Of a stretch of DNA of 64,000 nucleotides, positions 25,920-39,900 are shown piece after piece. Under the pieces are notes generated by a model. That model was not told the origin of the DNA. It was given only the letters and a program-made list of their open reading frames with translations, and searched no databases. The first letter of the stretch is position 1; every line of letters starts with the position of its first letter. Both the position numbers and the translations under genes were made by a program. Source of the DNA: Mesostigma viride (taxonomy: Eukaryota; Streptophyta; Mesostigmatophyceae; Mesostigmatales; Mesostigmataceae); assembly GCA_009746045.1 (NCBI GenBank), contig RPFO01000131.1, positions 122,001 to 186,000 of the forward strand, read 5' to 3'.

Positions 25920-28900
25920 TTAAGCATCCACGGAGATGGTGCCGTCCTCGGCCACCTGCACCTTGTACGTGGGCAGCGGCTTCTTCTCGGCCAGCTTGCC
26001 CACCACGGGCAGGGAGGGGAAGCCTGCCGTGCGTAACGAGCACACCAAGGCACGTGGTACACATTAGTTAGTTACACACCTGGACCCGAGACATGCACAT
26101 GGCAGGCATGCAGCACCGCGCACATGGTCCAGGCACGAGATGGAGAACACAGAACACGCCATGGCCATGTGCACATGTGCATACAGCGCGCAAGGACCTC
26201 GGAGATCATCGTGGTGAAGAGACCGCGCAACGCTCAACAACAAGCCCATCAGCCCCCCCCCCGGATAACCCTATTCCCAGTCTCGTCGGAAAGGGAAAGA
26301 ACGAGTAAGATACACCATACACATGATCTACTTTGCAGGTATGTCAATGTGCCTGTCCGGGGACACTGTAGACAAAAGGGACTGATGGTCACACAAGCGC
26401 TACGCGATGCGGCCAACATGGCACCTAGCGAAAATAAAGTGATGCGCGCGTCTGCGTGACCGCATGGCTGGTTCGGCTAGATGGGAACACGGGAGAGTGG
26501 TGGAAAGTGGGGTGAACGGTTTGGGCGTGATGGATGCGCGGTGGGTGCAAGGGGAACCCACCTGGGCACCACTCGCCCTTCACCTCGCCGGTCTTGAGGT
26601 CGAAGGCCTGCATGGAACATCCAAAGCAATGCGGGCGCACCACCACAAACAAGGGCACAGTGAGCAACCGTGTCAGCAACAACACACATATAAGGGCGTT
26701 ATCTAGCAACCAGGCGGCAGGCAAGGTAGCAAGATTGGACACAACGCGGTGTGTGCGAGGGATTACCCCCTGCATGCGGGTGCACCCACACAAGCTTCTT
26801 TCTGCGTAGCGGCCGCACGCCTCCGTGGCCGCATGGTTCCACCGGCACCACGCAGGCAGCGCGTCGCCTGGTTAGCACGGTGGCTCGGAGGAAATGAGAC
26901 ACAGATGCCGGCGCAAGACACGCATGGCATGCCCCCTTAAGCAGCTCAAGCCTTTCCTCCTCCCATACCAATATATGACGATATTGGCGCTACACCGGTC
27001 TACGCAAATAGACCGGGTCTCGAAAATCAAGTTCGATTTTTATTTTGAGCAGTGCAACCGACAGATCTCCGCGAGAGGATCCTGGATCATACCTTAGAGA
27101 CTGAAAAGTCCGTTTCCGGTTGAGTGATAGCAGGGCTACAAGACATGAGCAAATGGCTGTGTGCTGGCCCCTGCGCATGGAATCAGCCAAAGTCTAGCCA
27201 GGCCAAGTAGGTAATTAGCCACTTCATTTTCAACTTGAAGTAGCGCAATCGACAGATCTCAATGAGGGCACTCAGAATCTGACGTTTACATGCCAGATAT
27301 TTGGACGGCAGGGGTCAACATCCAATACTCAGAACGCCAAAAGTTAATTAATTCGCCAAAATGCGCCCAAAATTTGCGGTGTACCGGTTTACCGCCAATA
27401 GAGTCACATCTTCTCATTCCCCCTCCCCTCCCCCCCTCTTCCCGCCCCCCACCCCCCTCCCCCCCTTCCTCATGCATAGGCTACACGGGCTTGTCCATCC
27501 AAGCGTTCCATGCGGACGCCCAGTGCAACAGGTCAGCCACCATTACATGCCCCCTTCACCCACGGACACAGCACCCCAGCCAGGCCCCAATCAGCACAGC
27601 AAGTACCACTCTACACATCACCATACACAGACATGCTCACTCACCGTCTTGTGGGCGCCGCAAACCACGCAGCCCTCGGGGGTGACCTCCGCGCTCATGA
27701 TGCGTCCCTGCACGCAAGGGGACGCAGGGGCAAGAGGGGCAGGGGCATCCGCAGGGTGGACCAGGTTACAGGTCAGCACCCATGCCCATGCACGGTGCAA
27801 CGCGCCATGCGACACGAGGGGAAGGCAAACACCGCAGGGTGCCCCGGTCAGTCCCTCATGGTGCAGGGTCTTACTGTGGGGAGTGAAAAACCGGCACGAG
27901 CTACCCTGTCACGGGCAGAAGGACATGCCCTAATGCATGCACCGCACGCGCCTGCCGGGGCAAACAAGCTCAGCCGCCAGCGCAAGGGCCAGCAAGCCAG
28001 GGACAACCCACGCGGATAAGGCGGCAATCATTTCCACCCCTATGGCCTTGCCCAGCCACACAACATGTTCCCTGATTCGTTCCAGTGTTCGCCCGGTATG
28101 AATCCCCAGTGACAGCTGAAAAAAGAAATACCCACACATCCACAGTGACTTCCTTCTCAAATGCCAGAAAGGAGCGATGCAGCAAATGGTGGCCACCGCT
28201 ATGAGCTCTTTGTGGCCTGGCCTTCCTAAACGATCCTCCATGGGATGGGCTTTCATGCCTGCCATGCCCCCGCAGCCCAACGCTCAAGAGCCCTCATTAG
28301 AACAACCTTGGCCTTACGCTTTCTTCAAGCTTTGTTTAAAAAGCAGCACCCTGACAAAGGTGCATCAACTGAAAAGGTTTCCATCTGCAGCAAGAGTTGC
28401 AGCGGACATGGCTCCTAAAGTGGCCACTCTATGAAGGGCTGAACTAACAAGCAAAAATGCATGCTGGCGAAGTGCATGGCGTCTCATAGCTCCTGGACAC
28501 ACGTGTGGGCCGCAACTAACCACCCTGTCTTACAGTGAATCCATGGCAGACTAAATACTACAAAATGCTTACCACTACTGCATGGGCCAGTGGTAGTTCT
28601 GACTGGAATTTATTAGGCAAGGTTTGCGAACCGGAAAAGGAAACTCTGACACAAGGGGCAATCGCGGATATAACACGATGTAACACGAGGACATAACAAT
28701 ATTTAAATTGATATTTACAAACCTGCAATGGGAGACCGAGATGGGAGCACTTATTCGAGACTGCGTAAACCTGGCCTTGGTATTGCTGGATCAGGATCTT
28801 TTGGTCATTAACTACAGCCACAATGCGCCCGCCATTCTTCTCCAGGTCCGCCTTCGTCGACACCTTCGTCCATCTGGAAAAAAAATTACATGATCATGCA

Positions 28901-29267
28901 AATCGAGGTTGGGATTCAGGAAAAAGTCCACGGCAATAAAATTGCCTATCGCAACCCCATCCTGCTCGCTACAGGTAACAGGAAGCTCGGTAACGGTAAG
29001 CCTTTTCGAAGATCTATGGCCTCGCTCTCAAATCTACTGGATAATATCCTAAAAGCTATGATTTGCGAGCCGCGTTAAGCTAATGTTGCTGATTGCAGAC
29101 GCTTAAGGCACAACGCAGAATCCTTACGCGGCGGAGACCCTCAGATCTCGGCAGCGGGCAGAAGCAGGTTTGACCTCGAAAGAAGCGCGTAACGATTGTC
29201 CATTGAGAAACTGCGAGCGAAGGTTTGCGCACGGCAGCGAGACAGCCGCGATTGAAACAGACGCCAT
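25920..29267 (-). CDS. Plastid-targeted Rieske [2Fe-2S] domain protein (5 exons)
   Basis: Exons read on the minus strand: 29267-29128, 28873-28723, 27707-27645, 26607-26562 and 26023-25920, giving 167 aa with consistent phases. Residues 1-46 are Ser/Ala/Arg-rich without acidic residues until late, a typical chloroplast transit peptide (MASVSIAAVSLPCANLRSQ). The mature part has the Rieske cluster ligands C89-S-H91 (NKCSHLGLPLQ) and C113-G-A-H116 (EGCVVCGAHKT), then AFDLKTGEVKGEWCPGFP and a C-terminal beta segment ending ISVDA. This matches small plastid Rieske proteins rather than the cytochrome b6f subunit, because there is no membrane anchor and the cluster-binding loops are of the soluble ferredoxin type. 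It is probably a soluble or thylakoid-associated electron carrier or oxygenase partner; the exact role is unknown. Confidence 0.88.
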
Positions 29268-29984
29268 GTTGGGCTTTGATCTGGATGGTAAGATTACCGA
29301 ACTGAAATGGTCTCCTCTGCCCGCTCGGATTTTTGGTAAAGCTCACCACGAGTTTGAGCAAGCGTAAATCAGCCCTTTTATCCTGATCCGCCCCAGCTCC
29401 TCATCCCCGCTCTCGCAACGTCAACGCTTTTGACGCGACGGACAGCGCCGGTTTGTTGTTGTTGTTGCCCACGCCGAGGGCCAGGAGCCCAGGACACTGT
29501 CTGTGGCTCTATGCAATGCACAGGACAGAAGGTTTTCCGGTCCGGCGCAGGCACTTTTCCAACTTGTAAGTAGGGTGACTGATGATTCGACAAAATCTTG
29601 ACGGTCGCCGTAACACAACGCATATTGCGAAGGTGCGTGGGCAACAACAACAACAAAATGAAGCCGCTATGCTATTCGCTAGATGCAAGCGCGTCCGTCG
29701 TACGGAGATTTGTGCCGCCAACTGTTCATTCGAGCAGGCAAGGCCGCAGGTGAAATGCCCACGTGGATAGCGGGCATGATGCCGCGCCGCGCCGGAGTTC
29801 GAGGAATTTGCCTGGGCAGCTTCGTCAGGCTTCGTGTAGGATGGAAAAGACCCTGGAAAAACTCTGAACACCCTTGGATACTCTCTTTGATGCCTCTGAT
29901 TACTGTACAATTTACTGAATAGGTCAGTCTATACGGGACAGGTACTGGTCAGTCTGTACTGTACTGTATACGGTACAGGCAATC
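29268..29984. other. Upstream region of the Rieske gene
   Basis: This 5' flank of the Rieske gene has no recognised coding exon. GTTGTTGTTGTTGCC at 29454-29468 and the inverse CAACAACAACAACAA at 29642-29656 form an inverted pair about 170 bp apart. Confidence 0.5.
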
Positions 29985-30205
29985 ACGCCTTAAGTTGGGT
30001 TCGAGGTTTTTGAGGGGTCAACCCAACCAACTTAAGGCGTAAGAACCCAACTTAAGGCGTGAATGATTATACTAAATTCTAATAATTTGAACTAAAGATA
30101 CTTAAGCATAATATTATGAACTACTTTGAACTTGGAATGCCGAAACCCTATTTGATCCAACTCAAGGCGTGAACACAACTTCAGCCAACCCAACTTAAGG
30201 CGTGA
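29985..30205. repeat. Inverted and direct repeats of CGCCTTAAGTTGGGTT
   Basis: One copy in minus sense (ACGCCTTAAGTTGGGTT, 29986-30002) is followed by at least four in plus sense (AACTTAAGGCG, near 30025-30060 and 30155-30200). The first pair can form a stem of about 14 bp around a 25-30-bp loop. The last copies carry GTGAATG after the core. It may be a small element end or a decayed hairpin repeat. Confidence 0.75.
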
Positions 30206-30979
30206 ATGCCTGTAGTTATTTTGGGTAGAAATCGACAGAATTAGATTACGAGATTCCTATTGGTTAACAAAAAATACCCATTTACCCGGAAAAATCGACA
30301 GAATTATTAGGCACCAGGCGGGGAGAGGCAAAAATAGTTCCATTCCGGTCGCGCGTCCAAGCCTGCGTCAGCTGCCAACGAGCTGCCACGTGCAGCTCTC
30401 TTGGCTAACAGTCGACGCCCAGCAGCGTGCCCTGGCGCGCGATTTGCAAACAATGGCTGCCGTATATCCTCGCCAGACCTCGCCATTTTTGCACGCACAT
30501 GCCTCGCGTGCTCGTGTCAGGCTGCCCCGTCTGCCCTGCCTGCCATATGTTTGCAGATGCTGGTTCGGTTAACACTGGGTGCTTACATCCTCTTCAACTT
30601 TTATTGCTAGTCTAAAATTCCTCTTAGCACTGCGGAGGAAGTCTAAATTGCTTTGGTTTCTGAGACTGTATTAATGATAGTAAAAAACTGTCCAGAAGCG
30701 GCCTTTATCTATAAGATGCAGGATGTCACCCTAAAAGATGGTGCAAAATTGGTAAGACAGCTGGCCAGTTTAGCCACAATTTGAAGGGGACTTGCCGCTT
30801 TTTGCAGTAGAGCCGGTGTCAGAAATGACTTGGTCACGCCAATTATTTAAGCTGTACTGCTAAGGGCTTAGGGCATGTGCCCCATCAGCCATAGCTGGAC
30901 TATTCAGGGGACATTTGAGCAAGCCGATATGATGGGGCTAGCTTTCTCTGATTCATAATCAGGAAAGAGGGTAGCCAAC
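30206..30979. other. Upstream region of the HTTM gene
   Basis: No recognised gene. A motif AAATCGACAGAATTA occurs at about 30229 and again near 30292. The region presumably holds the promoter of the plus-strand gene that starts at 30980. Confidence 0.45.
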
Positions 30980-33900
30980 ATGAACTCTAAGGCGCATGAG
31001 GAGGCTGAAAGCTATCCTATGTGTCGAAGTAGCAGCCGAGAATCTGCATCGCTACATCCCCCGTGCCAAGGGGAAAGAACAGACAAAGCTGCATTGCTAG
31101 AAGATTACAAAAATAGCCTTCGTTGCGACAGTGGCGACGACCCGTCCATCACCAGTGACAACGTGCCCTTTCAAAACCGCAGAGCATCTGACGTTATATC
31201 TGGCTATGAGGAGGACATCGACTCAGACCCTGAACCCGGCAGGGCGCGTGCCGCTCATGAGGTGAGCCTGCATTCTGCCATACCCGTGATGCTGCTGCGA
31301 ATTCCTCTGGATGTGTGGTATTTTGGAAGGTGCACAGAATAAACAAGAATGAGCACAGATAATTTGTGTTCTGGCAGGGGAGGGCCCGCGCCACCCCTGG
31401 CGTCTGCATGCATCCAACAGCCCAATTAGCAGAGCTTCCGCGCCATCCTATGAATAGACACGTCTACGGCACGTGTGCATGTGCGGCAGCATGGATCATG
31501 CATCACACTAGAAGTCCACAATGTGTGTGGGCCGCGGTGGTGCTGCTGAGGGCTGCCCTCATCAATGTCCATGCACACGCTCTGTGTGCCTCTGGACATG
31601 CACACCATGTTGTAGCACCTCTTCTGCTGCAACGTGCTAGCGCATGCCAGTGCACATTGGCGCATGCTGGTGTGTGTTGGTGCGTGCTGGTGCGGGGGTC
31701 GGGATGGCCGCGTTGTCAGTTTCCTCGCCGAGCTTGGCGGGTGTCTTGCCTGCACACACCCCACCGACCACATGCCCCACCCTGTGCTTGTGCGCCTGCT
31801 AGAGCACCTGCCCAAGAATAAGATATCGGTCGCCCTTGCGTGATGGCACCAAGCAGCGGCACCGTGTGGCGCACCATCCATCTGCCCTCCCAGGGATAAC
31901 GTGACCAGATGCGGGGCAGTCATGGAGTCGCGCCCCTCCCTCGTGCTAGCTTGGTGTGATGAAGCATCGTGTATACTCTCCCAAACCTGCTCCATATGCT
32001 GACACACGCCCCGGTGCGCATGGAAACCGACGTCCATACCTCGCTGGCTGTGCACCACGTGGCCGCACAGAGTGTGTTCAACGGGGACAGCCGCAACGGC
32101 CCGCATGATCAGTTTGGCCCGGTTCCCAGCCGGCTAGGGGAGGCGTGGCCGCCACGGGGCATGCCGCCGCAACAGGGGGCAGATGCCAGGGGTTTCGCTT
32201 CCCCCCCCAACGAGAGCAACGATGAGAGCAGCGGCGGCATGCTACCCCCCCCCCCTTATGACCACCACGCCCACGCGCATGGCCACGCGGCGCACCACCA
32301 CGGGGGCGGGGCCAGCCGACCAGGCAAGGTGCGTACCTCTTTTGTGCTGGCGGCCACCTCCACCCTCAAGCACGGCGCGCCCAACGGGTGGGACGACAAG
32401 GGCGAGGGGAACGAGCATGCCGCTCCAGGTGGCGTTGCCAGTGCGAGCCCCTTGTCGGTGCTGGAGCGGCGGCGGAGGGCGCGGGGGGGGGCGGGGGGAG
32501 GGGAGCGCCTGCGCCGCGTCCCAGCACCAGTCATGGTACGTGCGAATTCGCAGGCAGTGCAAGTTTACGTCACAGAGGTGTGTGTGTGCAGGCACCTGTC
32601 ACGGTAAATGTGCCACCGCTTTGCCAGGCAACGTTTGGATTTCCCTTTCCACATGTGCCCACAGCTTGTTACGTCACGGCGCGTGTGCGCAGGCGCCGAG
32701 GGGATGTCTGCGTGAGGCATTGGTCGCGGTTCGTGCGCGTGGGCAGGCACAGCGAGCCTAGGGATGGGTACAAGCCGAGCGACCGTAGCTTGCGTGTGCA
32801 TGTCTGTGCCCAGAGGGGTGAGCCGTGTCTCCCCAGGGGGATCGGGACCCCACGCCGCGCCGCACAGGTTTGGCACAGGAGGGGATGCCATTGGTGGGCG
32901 GTGGGGGGAAGGAGGTGGGGGGGAAGTGACGTGTTGGTGGATGCCTGTTACACCCCTCGCATTGTTAGTTTTACTAAATAATCATGAGGCTGGGTGTCGA
33001 CCACCTGCAAACGATAAATAAAAGAAAAGATTTTCAAATAATCGATTCCCGAGTGTAGTCCCCTTGTCGTTTTTCTAGCCACCAAACAAACAAAGAAAGT
33101 GTAAATAGAAATTCTGTGACTGCCAAAAGCGCTTCTTTCGCGGTAACAAACAAAGAAATGTTAAGTCTTTGGCTGACAAATGTGCTTTTACTGGCGGTAA
33201 CAGCAGTGCAGCCGGCTGGTTTATACCAAACAAACAAAGAAAATTTAAATAGCGCAGCCAGTTCAACGGTTGTTCATTAACCAAACAAACGAACAAATGA
33301 TTAATTAATTGGACGGGCACAGTAGCACTTGCAACCAATAAAACGCTGTTGTCTACTTCCGAAGGGCCTTTCGGCTGAACCGAATTCAAATTAACAATGT
33401 GGAGGGTGTATGGCATGGGCGTCAATTGGGGGCAGCGTCAGCACATGGTGAGATGGGCACATCCCCCATTCACACATCCATGTGGGCATCTCTGTCCACA
33501 CACACTGCCACGCAGGTCCACCTTGCATCACCTGTCGCCACCTGTTGCCACCTGTCGCCAAACATTGCCACACATTGCCACATGTGGCCTCATGCTGCCA
33601 TACATCGCCAGGTGCCGGACAAGACCCCTGCCAATGGCCACGTGTCGCGGGCGGGCGGCAAGAACCCCGTGGTGGTGGCAGCGGGCGCGCCCCTCGCGGC
33701 GGGGTCTAGCGTGGATGTTTCGGGGCTGTTTGGGGCCGACCTGCGCTCGCTGGCGCTGTTCCGCGCGCTGCTGGCCGTGTGCATCCTGGTGAGGGGCCGG
33801 ATGCCAATGGCTGAAGTGGGTGGGTTGGCAAACTGGTGCATGGGGATGTGATGATGATAGTGAAGGGGCAGGTGGGCGTTGTGGTGAAGGGGTGGGTGGG

Positions 33901-36900
33901 CATTCAGGGGTGGGTGGGCGTACGGATGAAGGGGCGGGTGGGTATAGTGGTGAAGGGGCAGTTGGGCGTACGGGTGAAGGGGCGGGTGGGCATGAGTGGG
34001 GGGGAAGGGTTGCAAATGGTCAGGTACCTGCGTATAGCAAGGATTTGGTGTGCCAGTATCAGGGCGCGCATTGCTGAGCAAGTAGCCATGCGCGGGCAAA
34101 CTTCATGGAGCATGATAGTGGGCACGATGTCGCGCAGTTGGAAACATGCTCATCCTTGGCCCATCAGACCTGCCTTACCTGGCCGGCCTGTGCCCTTGTG
34201 CCATGTTAGCACACGCACGCATCGTGCCATGCTAGCACAAGCACCCATCTTGGCATGCAATCACCCAGCACCGCGCCCCGTAATCTCCCGACCTGTAGCC
34301 ACGAGCCATGACTTGCGTGTGGTATTCCCGGTAGGTAAATCACCCAGGCCTCGCATTTCGTGTCGACGGTGCTCTGGCTCACTAGGCTTCTCCCGCAGCA
34401 CCCCCCCCGGCGTGCACCGTCGGCTGGTGTACGGGCCCCCACCACCAATGCAGGTGGATTGCTGGATGCGTCTGGGCTCCGCGCGGGCGCTGATGACCGA
34501 CCAGGGGGTGCTCCCCAGGGAGGCCCTGCTGCGCGTGTGGCCCTCCACGCCCTGGTGCCTGCACCTGCTCAGCGGCAGCAGCACGATGCAGGTGAGGCAA
34601 TTGAATAGTAAATAAGTAGACAGGCATATGTGATTAGATGCAGGGGAGGAGCTGTCGGTGTGCAGCTGTAGTATGCGCCGGTGGGTGGGCACAGGTGCGC
34701 ATCAGCCAGGTGTGAGGCATGCGTAAGGTTGGTCACCGTAGATGCAGGGGAGGAGGTGTCGGTGTGCAGCTGTCGTATGTGCCGGTGGGTGGGCACAGGT
34801 GCGCATCAGCCAGGTGTGTGGCATGCGCAAGGTTGGTCACGCGCGATGCAGGGGAGGAGATGTCGGTGTGCAGCTGTCGTATGTGCCGGTGGGTGGGCAC
34901 AGGTGCGCATGAGCCAGGTGTGTGGCATGCGCAAGGTTGGTCACGCGCGATGCAGGGGAGGAGGTGTCGGTGTGCAGCTGTCGTATGCGCCGGTGGGTGG
35001 GCACAGGTGCGCATGAGCCAGGTGTGTGGCATGCGCAAGGTTGGTCACGCGCGATGCAGGGGAGGAGGTGTCGGTGTGCAGCTGTAGTATGTGCCGGTGG
35101 GTGGGCACAGGTGCGCATCAGCCAGGTGTGAGGCATGCGTAAGGTTGGTCACCGTAGATGCAGGGGAGGAGGTGTCGGTGTGCAGCTGTCGTATGTGCCG
35201 GTGGGTGGGCACAGGTGCGCATGAGCCAGGTGTGTGGCATGCGCAAGGTTGGTCACGCGCGATGCAGGGGAGGAGGTGTCGGTGTGCAGCTGTCGTATGC
35301 GCCGGTGGGTGGGCACAGGTGCGCATGAGCCAGGTGTGAGGCATGCGCAAGGTTGGTCACGCGCGATGCAGGGGAGGAGGTGTCGGTGTGCAGCTGTAGT
35401 ATGTGCCGGTGGGTGGGCACAGGTGCGCATGAGCCAGGTGTGTGGCATGCGCAAGGTTCGTCACGCGCGATGCAGGGGAGTAGTTCAATGCACGTGCGCC
35501 TGCCTATACCCCTTACAGGTATCATGGCTCCACATGCTGGGGCAAAGCCCTGGCGTTGGTGTTGCCGGCACGGTTGCGGTGCCTGCCGCCGCCAGCACGG
35601 TCACACGGTTCTAAAGCGTGTTTGAGGTGTTTTGAGGCGGCTTGATGCCCACATAGAGGGACCGGCTATGCTTTCCAAACGCATCATGCGCTGTCACCCT
35701 GTCACTGTTTGCATTAGTGAGGCGAGGGCCTGCCGCTGGTCACACATACCTTCACAAACCAACTATTTTTTTTCTTTTTTACTATTTGTCTCCTTGGGCC
35801 ACTCGCGCCCATGCCACCCATCATCCCCAGCCCACAGCAATAGGGACCCTGTTGATGACAGTGCTCCCCCGCGACAACGCGACGTGTTAACAAATGTCAT
35901 GCAAACACTGGCTTATTGCTGCCCCGCACCCTGGCAGGTGTGCGCCATCTTTGCGGCGGCCCTGACTGCCCTCTTGCTTCTGGTCGGGTGAGTGGCGCCG
36001 GTGGCATGCCGCGTGTGATATGCGCTCGCGAAGCCTCTGGCCTTGGCTGCGGTGTCTTGCTTGGCAGGGGCATGCTCAGGGTGCACATCCCTTGCCCCAT
36101 GCTGGGATGGTGCGGCATGCAAATGCATCTTGCTGGCACTTATGTTTGTTGCAAGCCTTTGTGAAGCAGCCGCAGGCAGGGCTGGCTCTGGTCATCATCC
36201 CGCTGCCGCCTTGGCCTATCCTTTGGCGGCGCTTGTTTTTGTATGGGAATGATGGGAAGGTTGTGATGCAAACCACGGTCAAACCATCCTGCCAGGGCTG
36301 GCTGGGGCCTGGGATGACTCGCAGACAAACGGTCTGTTTGATGGCTTGTGGGCGAACCGGTCTGGAGAGAAATGACGGAATGGCAGGGCTCCATTCTCAA
36401 TAAGGCGCTTTTGTTCAGGGCAACCTGGACAGTAATCCAGCCCGTCATTGCTTTCCCTTGTCAGTAGCCTGCAAGCCTGGCCTACCTTCGGGCGCTTCTA
36501 GTATATCATGGACACTAGCCAGTACCCTATGCATAAAGTATCCTATGCATTACGTAGTGTGCTGGTGACTAGGTCTGTATTCAAGCATTGCGCGGCTCGC
36601 TGGCGCTCCACGATGTACTAGGTCGCCCCTCCCCTTCTGCATTACGTAGTGTGCTGGTGACTAGGTCGGTGGCATGCCTGCCATGAACTCACATGGTGTG
36701 CTCTGGTCTACCATGTCCCCTTGTCCCCTCATCCCCTTGTCCCCTTGACCCCTTGTCCCCCGCTCCTGGCAGCCATCGTACGCGGTTGATGACCTTCCTC
36801 TGCTGGCTCCTGCTCACGTCCACGCAGCTGCGCAACCCGCTGGTGGTAGACCAGCAGGACCACCTGTTGCGGCTGCTGCTGTTCTGGGTACGTGATACCG

Positions 36901-39900
36901 TCACCAGCATTTGCGGCGGTGCTATTCTGGGTTGGTGGATGGGCGGGCGGTTGCGGTTCTGGGTAGGTAATCATAGGTGGGGACGTGGGGTGGTGGCTGC
37001 TTTGGGAATGTGAATTGGTGGGGATGTGGCTGCTCCTTGTTTGTGCAACGTGTGGCTGCTGCGTTTAGAGTCGACGATCCATCGCATTCAGACTCTAACC
37101 ATATGTCATCCCTTCAGACACGCCGGCTTGCGTTTGAGGTGCTGCTCGTACATGATAAGCAAACAGGTATCCCTGGGTCATTAACCCGTGCTGTTCACGG
37201 CTCTTTGATCAAGTAGCTGTCAATTAGTTGATGCCTGCCTTGTGCATGGCATTGGTGTCTCGCCCTGCACCCCCTGGCTCTCCCCCCGTGCCCGATTCAT
37301 GAGCACATACCGGGACCCACGTCCACTACATGCCCTAAATGCCCCTGTAGCGCCCCTTTATGCCTGGTACCACCTTGCATGCCAACCTTCTGCTTACCTG
37401 TCCTCGTGCCCCTCCCATTCCCCCCCTGCTTGCCTACAAAACCCCCAGGGTTGGTTCCTCCCCCTCGGGGGCGCCTACTCGGTCGACGCCGCCATGAGCC
37501 GGCCCATCTCCTGTCGCGCGTCTCCGCGCATCCTCACCTGCGGGACCGTCGCGCTTGTGCTGCAGGTGAGGAGTGACATTGGAACGCAGGACTCACGCTG
37601 CACTTGAGGAGTGTAATTGGAACTCAGGACTCGCGCTACAGGGATGACACCCATTGAATATTTGCGTGCTTGTGCTGCAGGTATTGATTATCACAACAAC
37701 GCGCTCGTGCTGCTGGTGAGTCTACATGACAAGATACCATGCTCGTGCTGCAGGTATCAAGCTATTAGTAGAGAATATAGGCCATGTTGCAGGTGCCATG
37801 TATTAGGACAACGTAATCGTGATGCAGGTGGAGCTACATGTGGGGAGTAGCCATTGTGCTGCAGGTACCACGCTGGTGAGAGAGAACCGCTCCGCTCGTG
37901 CTGCTGGTGGGCTCTGCGTGCAGAATGGTGGTCACAGCATGCACATATCATGCAGCTGGCTATAGTTGCATGCTCGTGCGGCAGCTGGCTAGAATAGTGT
38001 GTTCTCGTGGCAGGTGGGGCTCTGTCGATGAGAGCCTGCTGCAGGAAGTGTGTGTGACATGGGTGCATGCTTTAACCCAGCAAGCATGGCTCCATGGACC
38101 CGTAGTACATGTTCCAGCCTCCGCTTGCACACCTTGGGTCGGCGCTGCCAGGCTAGCACGTTTGGCACTCCAGGAAGGACTTTTCGACTCAGCATGCCTG
38201 ACCATCGACTCAGCATGCCGGATCATCGACTCAGCATGCCTGACCATCGACTCAGCATGCCTGACCATCGACTCAGCATGCCTGACCATCGACTCAGCAT
38301 GCCAGACCATCGACTCAGCATGCCCGACCATCGACCCAGCATGCCTGATCATCGACTCAGCATGCCTGACCATCGACTCAGCATGCCCGACCATCAACTC
38401 AGCATGCCCGACCATCAACTCAGCATGCCCGACCATCGACCCAGCATGCCCGACCATCGACTCAGCATGCCTGACCATCGACTCAGCATGCCCGACCATC
38501 GACTCAGCATGCCCGACCATCGACTCAGCATGCCCGACCATCGACTCAGCATGCCGGATCATCGACCCAGCATGCCTGACCATCGACTCAGCATGCCTGA
38601 CCATCGACCCAGCATGCCTGACCATCGACTCAGCATGCCGGACCATCGACTCAGCATGCCCGACCATCAACTCAGCATGCCCGACCATCGACTCAGCATG
38701 CCCGACCATCGACCCAGCATGCCCGACCATCGACTCAGCATGCCTGACCATCGACTCAGCATGCCCGACCATCGACTCAGCATGCCTGACCATCGACTCA
38801 GCATGCCCGACCATCGACTCAGCATGCCTGACCATCGACTCAGCATGCCTGACCATCGACTCAGCATGCCTGACCATCGACTCAGCATGCCCGACCATCG
38901 ACTCAGCATGCCCGACCATCGACCCAGCATGCCCGACCATCGACTCAGCATGCCTGACCATCGACTCAGCGTGCCTGACCATCGACTCAGCATGCCCGAC
39001 CATCGACTCAGCATGCCCGACCATCGACTCAGCATGCCTGACCATCGACTCAGCATGCCTGACCATCGACTCAGCATGCCCGACCATCGACTCAGCATGC
39101 CTGACCATCGACTCAGCATGCCCGACCATCGACTCAGCATGCCGGATCATCGACTTAGCATGCCTGACCATCGACTCAGCATGCCCGACCATCGACTCAG
39201 CATGCCTGACCATCGACTCAGCATGCCGGACCATCGACTCAGCATGCCCGACCATCGACTCAGCATGCCTGACCATCGACTCAGCATGCCTGACCATCGA
39301 GTCAGCATGCCCGACCATCGACTCAGCGAGCCTGACCATCGAGTCAGCATGCCGGATCATATTGGCACTTTTTTGCATTATTGAGGAGGGGCTTGCATCA
39401 CCAACCGACTTTTTTGCATTGGTCACCAACCGATATCGGCGCTGGCACCGTTGCGTGGCTGTGTGCATGCCTGCGTGGCTGCGTGTATGTTTGCGTGCGT
39501 GCCTGCGTGCGTGGCGGCGTGGGTCCCAGGTTGTGCTGCGTTACTACTCCTCGGCGCTGCTCAAGAGCGGCACCGAGTGGACCGAGACGGGGTCCGCACT
39601 GCAGCTCATGCTGGCCGTGCTGTGGTGCGTGTCTCTCCCCTTTCCTTGAGTGCCTTTCTTGGAATATCTTCCGTGAGCCTTGCCTGTGGTTTCTGCCATC
39701 TGCCGCGGAGGCAGGATGCTTGGATGCTACGATGGGTGTGGCACCCACCCCTAGCCCCCCTTGCCTGGATTGCCATTTTCCTAGTGTGCACCTGGAGAAA
39801 AATGTGTACACATCCAAAGTTTTGAGACGGGAAAGTGCCTTGCAGGCCGACTCGTAGTTTTTGGAGAACCTTTAAGCAGGAATAGAAGCATTCCGAACGA

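Noticed and set aside
32328-32340. Alternative donor AAG/GTGCGT within HTTM exon 2
   Set aside because: Not excluded, but the downstream frame stays open and in phase to 32535, so the longer exon was kept; transcript data would decide.
34681-35614. Several overlapping Cys/Arg-rich frames on both strands
   Set aside because: They all derive from the 104-bp minisatellite in HTTM intron 4.
37898-39649. 583-codon plus-strand frame (and 502- and 444-codon companions) of DSACLTI or ESMVRHA repeats
   Set aside because: They are produced by a 21-bp minisatellite inside an HTTM intron; exons with real homology lie on both sides.
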